A DNA stretch of 64,000 bases, from contig PBSR01000272.1 in assembly GCA_002726335.1 (NCBI GenBank), forward strand, positions 1-64,000. Direction: 5' to 3'. Numbering within the stretch: position 1 is the first letter of the stretch; each line of letters opens with the position of its first letter. Below, one piece after another: positions 46,604 to 55,558 of this stretch. Below the pieces are notes generated by a model that saw only the letters and a list, made by a program, of their open reading frames with translations, was not told the DNA's origin and did no database searches. Position numbers and translations under genes: made by a program. Origin of the DNA: Gemmatimonadaceae bacterium. GTDB taxonomy: Bacteria; Latescibacterota; UBA2968; UBA8231.

Positions 46604-47352
46604 AAGTCTGCCTGCTGGGCGGCAACGGGCAGTTGGGGCCCTGGGTAGTAAGCGAACTCGAACGCGGCGGCTACAGCTTGCGCATCACCGATGTCACGGT
46701 ACCGGACGGATCCCCCCACGAGACAATGCAGGTGGACGCCGGTGACCTGGATCAGGTACGCCGGGCCGGGGAGGGTTGCGATGTCATCGTCAACTGCTCC
46801 GTCCTGCGCCCCCACCGGCAGCTGGCCTGGAACGTCAACACAGTGGGTGCCTACAACGCCTTGCGTGTCGCCGTCGATATGGGGCACGAGCGTACGATCA
46901 ACACCGGTCCCCATTTCACGGTTACGGGGGAGCCCTATCACACGTACGACTTCGGCCTCGTGGAGGAGGTCCCTCCCCACGCCGGCACCAGTCTGTATGC
47001 ACTGAGTAAATCCACCGGACATGAGATCAGCCGACTCTTTGCCGAACAGTTCCCCATTCACGTGCTCTGCCTGCTCTTCCTCAACTTCCGAACCACCGAT
47101 CCTGACGACCCCCGGTATGGCGGCCGAAGACACGGTCTGATCCCGTTCTCCGTCACGTTCCCGGATGCTGCCCGGGTCATTCGCTGCGCTCTCGAGGCCG
47201 ATCTCACCAGACTGCCGACTCGCCACGAGACCTTCTTTGTCACCGCCGACCTGCCCCACGGCAAGTATTCCAGTGACAAGGCGCGGCGAATGCTGGACTG
47301 GCGAGCGCAGGACTCGATGGAGCGGTTCTACCGACGATCGCTGCAGGACTGA
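46600..47352 (+). CDS. NAD-dependent epimerase/dehydratase (SDR)
   Basis: A 250-aa SDR with a good cofactor motif (LLGGNGQLG) and an intact active-site YALSK. Substrate not recognisable. It begins with GTG inside the previous gene's stop and ends 20 bp before the alcohol dehydrogenase. Together with the preceding altered SDR it probably acts on a sugar, polyol or phosphonate metabolite processed by the downstream genes. Confidence 0.85.
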   Translation: MKVCLLGGNGQLGPWVVSELERGGYSLRITDVTVPDGSPHETMQVDAGDLDQVRRAGEGCDVIVNCSVLRPHRQLAWNVNTVGAYNALRVAVDMGHERTINTGPHFTVTGEPYHTYDFGLVEEVPPHAGTSLYALSKSTGHEISRLFAEQFPIHVLCLLFLNFRTTDPDDPRYGGRRHGLIPFSVTFPDAARVIRCALEADLTRLPTRHETFFVTADLPHGKYSSDKARRMLDWRAQDSMERFYRRSLQD

Positions 47353-47372
47353 GCATTGGGGGCACAATCCTC

Positions 47373-48476
47373 GTGGTCACACACGCTGTAGCTAGGGTCT
47401 TCGACGGGCCTGAACGCCCTCTCCGCCAACAGGAGTTCGCACTTCCGGACACACTGGCAGAAGGCGAGGTTCTCGTCGCCGTGCGTCTGGCAACTCTCTG
47501 CGGCTCCGACCTGCACACCATCGAGGGTCGGCGCACCGAGTCGACGCCCGCCATTCTGGGACATGAAGGCGTCGGTGAGGTCGTCCACTGTGGCTCCGGA
47601 AGAGATGGACTGCGATGCGGCGACCGCGTCACCTGGTCGATCGCTGACAGTTGCGGCCACTGTGCCTATTGCACCGACTTCGCCTTGCCGGAAAAGTGTG
47701 CTCGGCTGTTCAAGTACGGCCACGCCACCGTGGCTGATGGTCACGGCCTCAATGGGACCTATGCCTCGCACATCGTTCTGCGCCGGGGAACCCGTGTCCT
47801 GCCCGTGGCGGATTCGCTGAACGACAGCGTGGTGGCACCCGCCAACTGCGCCCTGGCCACGGTGGCCAACGTGTTGAGCCACGTGCCCGCCAGTGCCGCT
47901 TCGGTGCTGGTGCAGGGCGCCGGACTGCTCGGCATCTATGCCTGTGCCTGGCTGAGGGACCGGGGTGTAAGGACCGTCTTCTGCACCGATCCCGTTCCCG
48001 AGCGACGGCAACTGGCGCAGCGCTTTGGGGCGCGACCACTCGATTGCGACCACGACTCGGCCGGTGACCGGCAGGATCAGATCCGGAGCGTCGCTCCAGA
48101 GGGGGTTGATGCCGTCCTGGAACTGTCGGGTAGCCGAGCGGCGCTGCTCGAAGGCATTGACCACATTCGCACCGGCGGCGTTTGCGTTCTGGCCGGCATG
48201 GTCCACCCCGACTCTGATCTGGGTGGTCTGACGGGTGAACGGATCATCCGCAAATGCCTGGCCCTGCACGGCGTGCACAACTACTCCCCCCACCATCTGG
48301 AGGAGGGCCTCGCTTTCCTCGAACGGACGGTGGGCCACCTTCCCTTTGCCGACCTGGTGAGCCCGGCCTTGCCCCTGAGTCGATTCGAGGAAGCCATCGA
48401 GTTGAGTCGTCAGTGCCGCTGGTTGCGGGTTGCAGTCACCCCGGCAGTGCCCCCTAACCCACAGGACCCTGCGTGA
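47373..48476 (+). CDS. Zinc-dependent alcohol dehydrogenase, phosphonate-catabolism type
   Basis: A 367-aa MDR-family dehydrogenase. Catalytic zinc ligands lie in CGSDLHT and GHEGVGE, the structural zinc is bound by four Cys in CGHCAYCTDFALPEKC, and VLVQGAGLLGIYA is the nucleotide loop. The N-terminal pattern (DGPERPLRQQEFALP, LATLCGSDLHTIEGRR) resembles the phosphonate-associated ADH family TIGR03366, from memory. With phnA and phnY directly downstream, oxidation of a hydroxyalkylphosphonate is a reasonable hypothesis. Overlaps phnA by GTGA. Confidence 0.85.
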   Translation: MVTHAVARVFDGPERPLRQQEFALPDTLAEGEVLVAVRLATLCGSDLHTIEGRRTESTPAILGHEGVGEVVHCGSGRDGLRCGDRVTWSIADSCGHCAYCTDFALPEKCARLFKYGHATVADGHGLNGTYASHIVLRRGTRVLPVADSLNDSVVAPANCALATVANVLSHVPASAASVLVQGAGLLGIYACAWLRDRGVRTVFCTDPVPERRQLAQRFGARPLDCDHDSAGDRQDQIRSVAPEGVDAVLELSGSRAALLEGIDHIRTGGVCVLAGMVHPDSDLGGLTGERIIRKCLALHGVHNYSPHHLEEGLAFLERTVGHLPFADLVSPALPLSRFEEAIELSRQCRWLRVAVTPAVPPNPQDPA

Positions 48477-49717
48477 GCCCTGCATCTGACCTGACCGTCA
48501 ACGGCCGGTCCTATTCGATACCGCAGACCCCCGTCGTCGGCATCTGTCTCGATGGCTGCGAGCCGGCGTACCTCGACGAGGCGGCCACCGTCATGCCCGC
48601 TCTTCAGGCCATGATTGCCGCTGGCGCCCGCGGCGAGGCGCACGGCGTCGTACCCTCCTTCACGAATCCCAACAATGTGGCCATCATCACCGGCGCCCCG
48701 CCCGAGGTGAATGGGATCCCCGGCAATTTCTACTACGACGCCGAGGCGGACGAGGAAGTGTTGATGCAGGAGGCGCGTTGGCTGCGCTGTCCGACGCTGC
48801 TGGCAGCCTTCGCCCGGAAAGGTGTGGACGTGGCCACGGTGACGACGAAGGACAAGCTGCGCGCCTTCCTGTCACAGGGCCTGCCGTCGACCGCCATCCG
48901 CTTCTCCGTGGAGAAGGCCCACGAGGCCACCCTGGAGATCAACGGCATCGAGGCGGTATCCGACATGGTCGGGCGCGACAATCCGGGGATCTACGATCCG
49001 GAAGCCAGCGTGTTCTGCATCGAGGCCGGCGCCCGGCTGATGACCCGCACGCCGGCGCCACGAGTTCTCTACCTGTCGACGACGGACTTCGTGCAGCACA
49101 AGCATGTCCCGGGTACAGCCGTAGCCAACACCTTCTACGCACGCCTCGACCTCTTCCTGGGAGAACTGCACCGCAGTGGCGCCGTCGTAGGTATCACCGC
49201 CGACCACGGCATGAACACCAAGACGAAGACGGACGGCTCGCCAAAGGTCGAATACCTCGAGACCCGTCTGCGCGACAGCGGGGTTGCCGAGGCGCGGGTC
49301 ATACTGCCGATCACCGATCCCTACGTCGTCCATCACGGCGCTCTCGGCTCCTATGCCACGGTCTATGTCGACGCCGACCACGTGCAGCAGGCAACCGCAT
49401 GCCTTCAGGCTGTTGATGGCGTGGAACGGGTCCTGACCCGGGATGAGGCAGCCCGCACCTTCCAACTGCCACCTGACCGGATCGGTGACCTCGTCGTGCT
49501 CGCCGATCGTGACACCGTGCTCGGACGCACACCTGAATGGCATGACCTGAAGGACGTGGCCACCGGCTTGCGCTCCCACGGGGGTCTGCATGAAGCGACG
49601 GTGCCCTTCATCGTCAATCGACCGCTCGCCGATGAAACCGCGGCACAACTCGCCGCAGGCGAGCTGCGCAACTTCGACTTGTTCCACGTCCTCTGTAACG
49701 GCCTTCGGGAGTCATAG
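48473..49717 (+). CDS. phnA: Phosphonoacetate hydrolase PhnA
   Basis: A 414-aa alkaline-phosphatase-superfamily enzyme that splits phosphonoacetate into acetate and phosphate. GICLDGCEPAYLDEA carries the first metal Asp, SFTNPNNVAIITGAPP the nucleophilic Thr, STTDFVQHKH and TADHGMN the zinc-binding Asp and His residues, and SHGGLHEATVPF the last His. This combination is specific to PhnA rather than phosphodiesterases. GTG start overlapping the dehydrogenase; phnY follows 2 bp later. Not related to the E. coli gene also called phnA. Confidence 0.92.
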   Translation: MSPASDLTVNGRSYSIPQTPVVGICLDGCEPAYLDEAATVMPALQAMIAAGARGEAHGVVPSFTNPNNVAIITGAPPEVNGIPGNFYYDAEADEEVLMQEARWLRCPTLLAAFARKGVDVATVTTKDKLRAFLSQGLPSTAIRFSVEKAHEATLEINGIEAVSDMVGRDNPGIYDPEASVFCIEAGARLMTRTPAPRVLYLSTTDFVQHKHVPGTAVANTFYARLDLFLGELHRSGAVVGITADHGMNTKTKTDGSPKVEYLETRLRDSGVAEARVILPITDPYVVHHGALGSYATVYVDADHVQQATACLQAVDGVERVLTRDEAARTFQLPPDRIGDLVVLADRDTVLGRTPEWHDLKDVATGLRSHGGLHEATVPFIVNRPLADETAAQLAAGELRNFDLFHVLCNGLRES

Positions 49718-49719
49718 GC

Positions 49720-51144
49720 GTGCTCGAGTTCGGCACCATCGCCGGCGGCTTGCAGGAGTCGGGTAGTGACTGGTTGGAGGTGCGCAGCCCCTGGACCGGG
49801 GATGTGGTCGGGCGAGTGGTTCTGGCTCGGCCACAACGGATCGAAGAGATTCTGCAACAGACCCACGCGGCCCGGATCGGGCTGTCCCGCCGCGATCGTG
49901 CTGATGTGCTGGAGGCCATGGCGGCGATCGTGGAGCAACGTCGGGACGAGGTGAGCGGCATGATCACCGATGAGACGGGGCTCTGTGTGCAGGACACGCG
50001 GTACGAGTCCGGCCGGGTTGTCGACGTCCTGAAATTCGCCGCCATGAAGGCTCTCGACGACGATTCCAACGTCTACCCGTGTGACATCACGCCCCACGGA
50101 AAAGCCCGGCGCATCTACACGACGCGACAGCCTCTGCGCCTGGTGTCGGCGATCACACCCTTCAACCACCCGATGAATCAGGTGGCCCACAAGATCGCGC
50201 CGGCCATCGCTACGAACACACCGGTCGTCCTCAAGCCATCGGAAAAGACTCCCCTGTCGGCCTACTGGCTGGCCCAGATCGCCATCGACGCCGGTCTGCC
50301 CGCCAACGCCCTCAACGTCGTCAACGGACCCATCGCTGAGACAGCCGACCTGCTCGTCACCCACGACCTCGTGGACATGGTCACCTTCACCGGATCCAGT
50401 CAGATCGGCAGGCAGATCGCCGGGCGCGCCGGCTACAAGCGCCTCGTGCTGGAGCTGGGCGGCAGCTCACCCCTGCTCGTGCTCGAAGACGCGGACGTGG
50501 AGGAGGCGGTCGACATCGCCGTAGCCGGGATCTTCAAGAACTCGGGCCAGCGCTGCACGGCGATCCGTCGCCTCGTCGTTCACCGTTCACTTGCCGATGA
50601 TTTCGCCCGTGGGCTGGCTGCACGGGCCGCCGAGCTGAACTGCGGCGACCCGTACGATCCCGCCAGCGACATGGGTACCGTCATCGACGAAGAGGCGGCG
50701 CAGCGCATCGAGCGTCGAGTGCAGGCCACGCTCGACTGTGGCGCCCGACTCCTGTGTGGCCATCAGCGCCAGGGCGCCCTCTATCCGCCCACCGTCGTCG
50801 ACGGCGTCGACAACGACCATCCCCTCGTAAGTGAGGAAACCTTCGGACCCGTCGCCGCCATCCTCCGCTTCGACACGCTCGATGAAGCCATCGAAATTGC
50901 CAACGACACCGAATATGGACTGTCCTCGGGCGTCGTCAGCGATCACTGGCCTGCCATTCAGCGGTGTATCTCCGAGATCGACGCCGGCACGGTAAACGTC
51001 AAGGAAGCACCCGGGTACCGGCTGGAGTGGACTCCCTTCGGTGGCATCAAGGCCAGCGGCCTGGGATACAAAGAAGGCGTGATCGAGACGATGAAGGCCA
51101 TGACCTGGGTGAAGACCTACTCCCTTCCCTGGGATCGTCCGTAA
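49720..51144 (+). CDS. phnY: Phosphonoacetaldehyde dehydrogenase PhnY
   Basis: A 474-aa aldehyde dehydrogenase: cofactor site ITPFNHPMNQVAHKIAP, catalytic Glu in LVLELGGSSP and Cys in KNSGQRCTAIRR, and SEETFGPVA near the C-terminus. Within the superfamily, PhnY (TIGR03250-like) is indicated by FNHPMNQVAHK and by the adjacent phnA, since the pair turns phosphonoacetaldehyde into phosphonoacetate and then acetate plus phosphate. The usual phnW transaminase is missing. Confidence 0.87.
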   Translation: MLEFGTIAGGLQESGSDWLEVRSPWTGDVVGRVVLARPQRIEEILQQTHAARIGLSRRDRADVLEAMAAIVEQRRDEVSGMITDETGLCVQDTRYESGRVVDVLKFAAMKALDDDSNVYPCDITPHGKARRIYTTRQPLRLVSAITPFNHPMNQVAHKIAPAIATNTPVVLKPSEKTPLSAYWLAQIAIDAGLPANALNVVNGPIAETADLLVTHDLVDMVTFTGSSQIGRQIAGRAGYKRLVLELGGSSPLLVLEDADVEEAVDIAVAGIFKNSGQRCTAIRRLVVHRSLADDFARGLAARAAELNCGDPYDPASDMGTVIDEEAAQRIERRVQATLDCGARLLCGHQRQGALYPPTVVDGVDNDHPLVSEETFGPVAAILRFDTLDEAIEIANDTEYGLSSGVVSDHWPAIQRCISEIDAGTVNVKEAPGYRLEWTPFGGIKASGLGYKEGVIETMKAMTWVKTYSLPWDRP

Positions 51145-51163
51145 GCTGGGAGGCTGTTGGGGC

Positions 51164-52183
51164 TCAGACTGCCGGCAGGTCGACTCTGCAGCCCTCGCGA
51201 AGACTCGTCTGCACGGCGTCGGTGAAAGCCATGTACTTCACCCCATCCTCAAAGCTGGTGTGCGTCACCGCCTTGCCGTCGCGGATCGAATCGACGAAAT
51301 CCGCCTCCACCGTCCAACCCCATTCCTTATCTGGCGCCACCTTCAGTTCAGTGAAGTCGTCATCACCGATGGCGATGAAGGCGTTGCCGCCCTCCAGGCG
51401 GAAGGCGCCCTTCGTGCCGTGCATCTCGATGCATCCGCCCCGACCGTGCGCGGCAACGCTGCTGAGGTGATACACGGCGGTGGCGCCGTTCTCCAGCTGT
51501 GACAGGACGCCCAGACTGTCAGGGACATCCACCGTCGCTGTTCCTCCTTCGGCATCGGGTCGGGTGCCGACAAAAGTCTGCCCCTGTGCCGAGAGGGCCC
51601 GATCGTGTCCGGCGTAGCGCCGTACCGTCTCGTTGAGGATCCCCATGGACATGATGTTGTCACCGGACAGTTCACGGCGCTGGCGCCAGTGGATGGGCGC
51701 CTCGGGGCGCCAATCACCGGTGAGGGCGTTCACATGGATCTCGAGCCAGTCGCCGAACTCGCCATCGGCCACCATCTGCCGCAGTGTCGGCTCACTCTCC
51801 AGGTAGAACGGCGCCGGCACGATCATGGCTACCTTGTCCGACGCTTGCGCTGCAGCCAGCATGCGGCACCCCTCTTCCAGGCTCATCGCCATGCGCGCCT
51901 CGGTGAGGATGTGTTTGCCGGCGGCGAGGCTCGCCAACGTGATGGCGCAGTGCAGGTAGGGCCAGGTACCCACGCAGACGGCATCCACCTCCTCGGCGTC
52001 GACCAGCTCTTGCCAGTCGTCGTATACGTTGGGGATGCCGAACTCGTCAGCTGCCTTCTGTCCGGAAGGGCGAGTGCGATTGCACACGGCCACGACCTCG
52101 ACGCCGTCGATGGCCTGAAAGCCGGGGATGTGACGACTGCGCGTGTTGGCGCCAGCGCCGACGACGCCGATCCGGATGGTCAT
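51164..52183 (-). CDS. Gfo/Idh/MocA-family oxidoreductase
   Basis: A 339-aa enzyme with an N-terminal Rossmann fold (IRIGVVGAGANTRSRHIPGF), the family block LHCAITLASLAAGKHILTEA and a C-terminal beta-sheet domain. The usual EKP Lys is replaced (TEAR), so the catalytic centre is atypical. The ATG at 52183 has an AGGGAG site; the longer frame overlaps the M81 gene. Substrate, likely a sugar or inositol derivative, is unknown. It converges on phnY with 19 bp between stops. Confidence 0.85.
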   Translation of the reverse strand: MTIRIGVVGAGANTRSRHIPGFQAIDGVEVVAVCNRTRPSGQKAADEFGIPNVYDDWQELVDAEEVDAVCVGTWPYLHCAITLASLAAGKHILTEARMAMSLEEGCRMLAAAQASDKVAMIVPAPFYLESEPTLRQMVADGEFGDWLEIHVNALTGDWRPEAPIHWRQRRELSGDNIMSMGILNETVRRYAGHDRALSAQGQTFVGTRPDAEGGTATVDVPDSLGVLSQLENGATAVYHLSSVAAHGRGGCIEMHGTKGAFRLEGGNAFIAIGDDDFTELKVAPDKEWGWTVEADFVDSIRDGKAVTHTSFEDGVKYMAFTDAVQTSLREGCRVDLPAV

Positions 52184-52208
52184 ACGAACTCTCCCTGTCT
52201 CGTGATCT

Positions 52209-53675
52209 TCATCGATTCCATTCGTAGAGTCCCTTGCAGGCGCGTTGGTAGTGCTCTGGCCCACGTGCGATCCAGCAGGCCCCACCGGAATCGACCTCGA
52301 TCAGTCGCGGCGACACAGGCTCATAGGCGGCACGGGGCGCAACGGCCCCTTTGGCGACCAGGATCTTCTGTTGCTCGGGTGCGATCCCGACGCTGGTGAT
52401 CTGGTGAATGCTGTTGGGGGACTGACGCTCGGTGGTAAGGACGAGAAGTCCCACACCGTCGCCGGATGAAGTGCGCACCACCGCCGTGAGGCCCTGGTTG
52501 TGGCGACGCCCGCCACCATGGCGCCGTTCACGCTCTTCGTACGACCCATCACTCAGGGTCCGCACGGTACCGGTGATCTTCTGTGGGGTCCCATGTTCGT
52601 CGTCGGTCCTGGCGCCGACTGTCAGGGCAATGGCGGCGCCAATCCCAGCCTCGAAACACGCCTGGACCGCAACGGGGTCCCAGAGCGTCACCACCCACGC
52701 GTCCGCGCCGAGGGCGAGCAGCTGCTCGAGAACAAAGGTCGCGTCTCCGGCGGAGCCGCCACCGATATTGTCACCGAAATCCAGCAACGTGACCGGGTGT
52801 ACATCACTGGCCATCGCCTGCCGAACGGCCGCCTCCGGCGTCGCTACGTCGGTGATGAGTCTGTCGCGCTCTGCCCACATGGCTTCGGCGATTCGTTGCG
52901 CCTCGGAATCTGCCCGAGCCTGGTCTGCATCTGTGATGACGACGACAGAGGGGGCCATCCACTCGACATCGGCGTACTGATACCCGGCGGCAATCGAGCA
53001 GGAAAGGATCCCGTCCTGCCGCTCCAGGTCGATGGCCAGAGCCATCAACGGCTGCATCGGGGCGACACTCGTGTTGTGGAAGTAGATATTGAACAGAAGC
53101 TCCGGCTTGGCCAGGGCCATCGTCGGCCGGATCTCGCCGCACACGGTCCGGGCCAGAATCGTCGCCGCCTCGATCCCACGCTCACGCTGATCTACATGGG
53201 GGTTTGTCTTGTAGATGACAAGGGCATCCGCCGCCTCCACCAGTGCAGGCGGCACGTTGGCGTGGTAATCGTGAGTGACCACGATCGGCGTTCCTGGACC
53301 CACCAGGTCGCGGACGCGGCGCACCGTCTCGGCATCACCGTGGGGAAACTCTTCGGCAACGAGGGCTCCGTGCAGCGCCAGGAGCACGCCCTCCACACTC
53401 GCCAGCGCATCGATACCATCGAGAATCCGACCGGTGATCTCCTCGTACGCAGCTGATGTCACAGGCCCGGCAGGGGTCGCGGAGGCCGACAGTATGGGGA
53501 GCAGCTCCATATCGAGATCACCAGCGGCTGCGATGTAGCCGGCAATCTCGGTATACGAGTCCTGCTGCCGCATCAACACCTCCGTCCCCGTGGTGATGCC
53601 GAAATCCTCGAGACGGGTCGGCTGACTGGAGAAGGTGTTGGATTCGTGAGCGAAACCGGCGACAGCGATTCTCAT
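52209..53675 (-). CDS. M81-family (MlrC-like) metallopeptidase
   Basis: A 488-aa protein matching MlrC, the enzyme that finishes linearised-microcystin breakdown. Residues in GFAHESNTF and THDYHANVPP are probable metal ligands; ALHGALVAEEFPHGDAE and LLDFGDNIGGGSAGDATF are also family blocks. The family is abundant in marine and sponge-associated candidate phyla, where the true substrate is unlikely to be microcystin. The ATG at 53675 has AGAGG upstream. It precedes the Gfo/Idh gene by 25 bp, so a joint pathway is likely. Confidence 0.88.
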   Translation of the reverse strand: MRIAVAGFAHESNTFSSQPTRLEDFGITTGTEVLMRQQDSYTEIAGYIAAAGDLDMELLPILSASATPAGPVTSAAYEEITGRILDGIDALASVEGVLLALHGALVAEEFPHGDAETVRRVRDLVGPGTPIVVTHDYHANVPPALVEAADALVIYKTNPHVDQRERGIEAATILARTVCGEIRPTMALAKPELLFNIYFHNTSVAPMQPLMALAIDLERQDGILSCSIAAGYQYADVEWMAPSVVVITDADQARADSEAQRIAEAMWAERDRLITDVATPEAAVRQAMASDVHPVTLLDFGDNIGGGSAGDATFVLEQLLALGADAWVVTLWDPVAVQACFEAGIGAAIALTVGARTDDEHGTPQKITGTVRTLSDGSYEERERRHGGGRRHNQGLTAVVRTSSGDGVGLLVLTTERQSPNSIHQITSVGIAPEQQKILVAKGAVAPRAAYEPVSPRLIEVDSGGACWIARGPEHYQRACKGLYEWNR

Positions 53676-53703
53676 ACTCGCCTCTCTTGAAGGCAACGGC
53701 AGC

Positions 53704-53741
53704 GGGGGTCGTCAAGTGAAGAGACTCACTCAGCGACCCCC
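53704..53741 (-). other. Stem-loop between peroxiredoxin and M81 genes
   Basis: Arms GGGGGTCG (53704-53711) and CGACCCCC (53734-53741), 8 bp, enclose a second short stem (AGTGA/TCACT). There is no U-tract on either strand, so it may stabilise the peroxiredoxin mRNA end or weakly attenuate transcription into the M81 gene. Confidence 0.5.
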
Positions 53742-53773
53742 GGGATGATGATGCGTGCGGGCGTGCGGGTCCG

Positions 53774-54337
53774 TCAGATCTTGCCCACGAGATCAAGGCC
53801 AGGCGTCAGGGTGTCGGCGCCTGGTTCCCAGTTGGCGGGACAGACCTGATCGCCGTGTTCAGCGACGAACTGAGCGGCCGTCAGCTTGCGCAGCAACTCC
53901 TTGGCGCTACGCCCGATGGGCAGATCGTGGATCTCGATGGTGCGCAGGACGCCGTCCGGATCGATGACGAAGCTACCCCGCAGGGCGAGGCCGGCATCCT
54001 CGATGTACGTACCGAAGGCGCGGCACAACTTACCCGTGGGATCTGCCACCATGGGATAGTTGACCTTGCCGATGGCCTCTGAGGTATCGTGCCAGGCTTT
54101 GTGGACGAAGGCGGTGTCCGTGCTGACACTGAGAATCTCGGCGTTGACCTTCTGGAACTCAGGATACAGTTTGGCGGCATCTTCGAGTTCCGTAGGACAG
54201 ACGAAGGTGAAATCAGCGGGGTAGAATACCAGACACAGCCATTTGCCCCGATAGTCGCTGAGTTTGATGTTCTTGACTTCACCCTCGTGGTACGCTTCCA
54301 GTTCAAAATCAGGGATTTCCGCCCCGATTCTTGCCAT
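53774..54337 (-). CDS. 2-Cys peroxiredoxin (AhpC/Prx1 type)
   Basis: A 187-aa thiol peroxidase reducing H2O2 and organic peroxides. Peroxidatic Cys in FYPADFTFVCPTE (near residue 47), resolving Cys in GDQVCPANW near the C-terminus, and the catalytic Arg in FVIDPDGVLRT region. SD AAGGAGG lies 5 nt before the ATG. Monocistronic-looking, divergent from a glycosyltransferase gene; no AhpF is adjacent, so thioredoxin is the likely reductant. Confidence 0.95.
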   Translation of the reverse strand: MARIGAEIPDFELEAYHEGEVKNIKLSDYRGKWLCLVFYPADFTFVCPTELEDAAKLYPEFQKVNAEILSVSTDTAFVHKAWHDTSEAIGKVNYPMVADPTGKLCRAFGTYIEDAGLALRGSFVIDPDGVLRTIEIHDLPIGRSAKELLRKLTAAQFVAEHGDQVCPANWEPGADTLTPGLDLVGKI

Positions 54338-54415
54338 GCTGCCCTCCTTGGGTGGTCGTTTTTCTGGTATGAACGGCCCTCTGGAGCCGCTCGTTCTCTC
54401 TCTGACAGTGGTGTA

Positions 54416-55558
54416 ATGAATACATCCTCTGCAGTAGACGCAAAGTCAGATCCTGGGACAGAGACAGCCTTGCGGGTGTTGTTCCTGGCACGGCGCTATC
54501 CGCCCACAAGAGGCGGTGCCCAAACCCACGCTTACAAGCTGTTCACCTATCTGAACGAGCGCATGCCGGTAACCCTCGTGGCTCTGGTGCGCGGGTCCGT
54601 CCTGCATCTGGCCTGGTTCATGCCGTGGGCGTTTCTGCGCGCGGCATTGGAACTGGCTCTGCGTCGGGTCGACGTGGTCTATTTCTCCGACGGCGTCACC
54701 GCCTCCCTGGCGTCGGTGCTGGCACCCCTGCGCGGGCGGGCCCGTTTCTGTTGCAGCCTCTACGGTCTGGAGATGACCTTCGGCAACCGCCTGGCACAGT
54801 CCCTGATGCGGACCGGGACCCTCGCCTGCGACGGCATCGCCGTGATCAGTGACAACTCGATCGACATCGCCGAGCGCGACTGGGGGATCCCCCGGGATCG
54901 TATGCGGCTCATCTACCTGGGGGCCGAGCCGGAGGAACTCAGTCCGGAACGCGACGAAGAGCTACGACTCGCCTTTGAGGCCGAGCATGGCATCCGCTTC
55001 GGTCACGATCGGGTGGTGCTGAACCTGGGCCGGCAGGTCCCCCGCAAGGGGATGGCCGCTTTCATCGAGCACGGGGTGCCTCTACTAGACGAGAGCATCC
55101 GACTGCTCGTGGTCGGCGGCGGCCCCGATGCCGACAGGGTAGGCGCGGCCAGGTCGGCACTGGCCAACCCCGATCAGGTGATCCTCCTCGGCATCCTCGA
55201 CGACGACACCAGCTCCATGCTGCGCCGGCACAGCGATCTCTTTCTCATGCCGAACGTACCGACGGCGGGTGACGTCGAGGGGTATGGCATCGCCCCTCTC
55301 GAAGCGATGTACCTTGGCACTCCGGTCGTCGCCTTCGCCGTCGACGCCCTGGTGGAGGCGGTACGCGAGGGTGGTTGGCTGCTGTCCTCCGGTGACTACC
55401 ATGGGTTTGTCGATCGGATTCACGCCTTCTACGAACTGGCGCCCGACGAACGGAAGAAGGCCGGGCGGCTCGCCCGGGAGTACTGCCGCCGCGAGTACGG
55501 TTGGGACACGACAGCGTCGCGCTACGCCGAACTCTTCCAGGAGTTATACCGCCCGTGA
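54416..55558 (+). CDS. Glycosyltransferase group 1 (GT4-like)
   Basis: A 380-aa GT-B enzyme. The N-terminal half has VLFLARRYPPTRGGAQTHAY, the C-terminal half VVLNLGRQVPRKGMAAFIEH, a pattern of GPxDADR, and the donor-binding PNVPTAGDVEGYGIAPLEAM. It transfers a nucleotide-sugar residue to a surface glycan or lipid. The ATG at 54416 begins a plausible N-terminus; a longer frame to 54089 overlaps the peroxiredoxin. Overlaps the next gene by GTGA. Confidence 0.88.
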   Translation: MNTSSAVDAKSDPGTETALRVLFLARRYPPTRGGAQTHAYKLFTYLNERMPVTLVALVRGSVLHLAWFMPWAFLRAALELALRRVDVVYFSDGVTASLASVLAPLRGRARFCCSLYGLEMTFGNRLAQSLMRTGTLACDGIAVISDNSIDIAERDWGIPRDRMRLIYLGAEPEELSPERDEELRLAFEAEHGIRFGHDRVVLNLGRQVPRKGMAAFIEHGVPLLDESIRLLVVGGGPDADRVGAARSALANPDQVILLGILDDDTSSMLRRHSDLFLMPNVPTAGDVEGYGIAPLEAMYLGTPVVAFAVDALVEAVREGGWLLSSGDYHGFVDRIHAFYELAPDERKKAGRLAREYCRREYGWDTTASRYAELFQELYRP

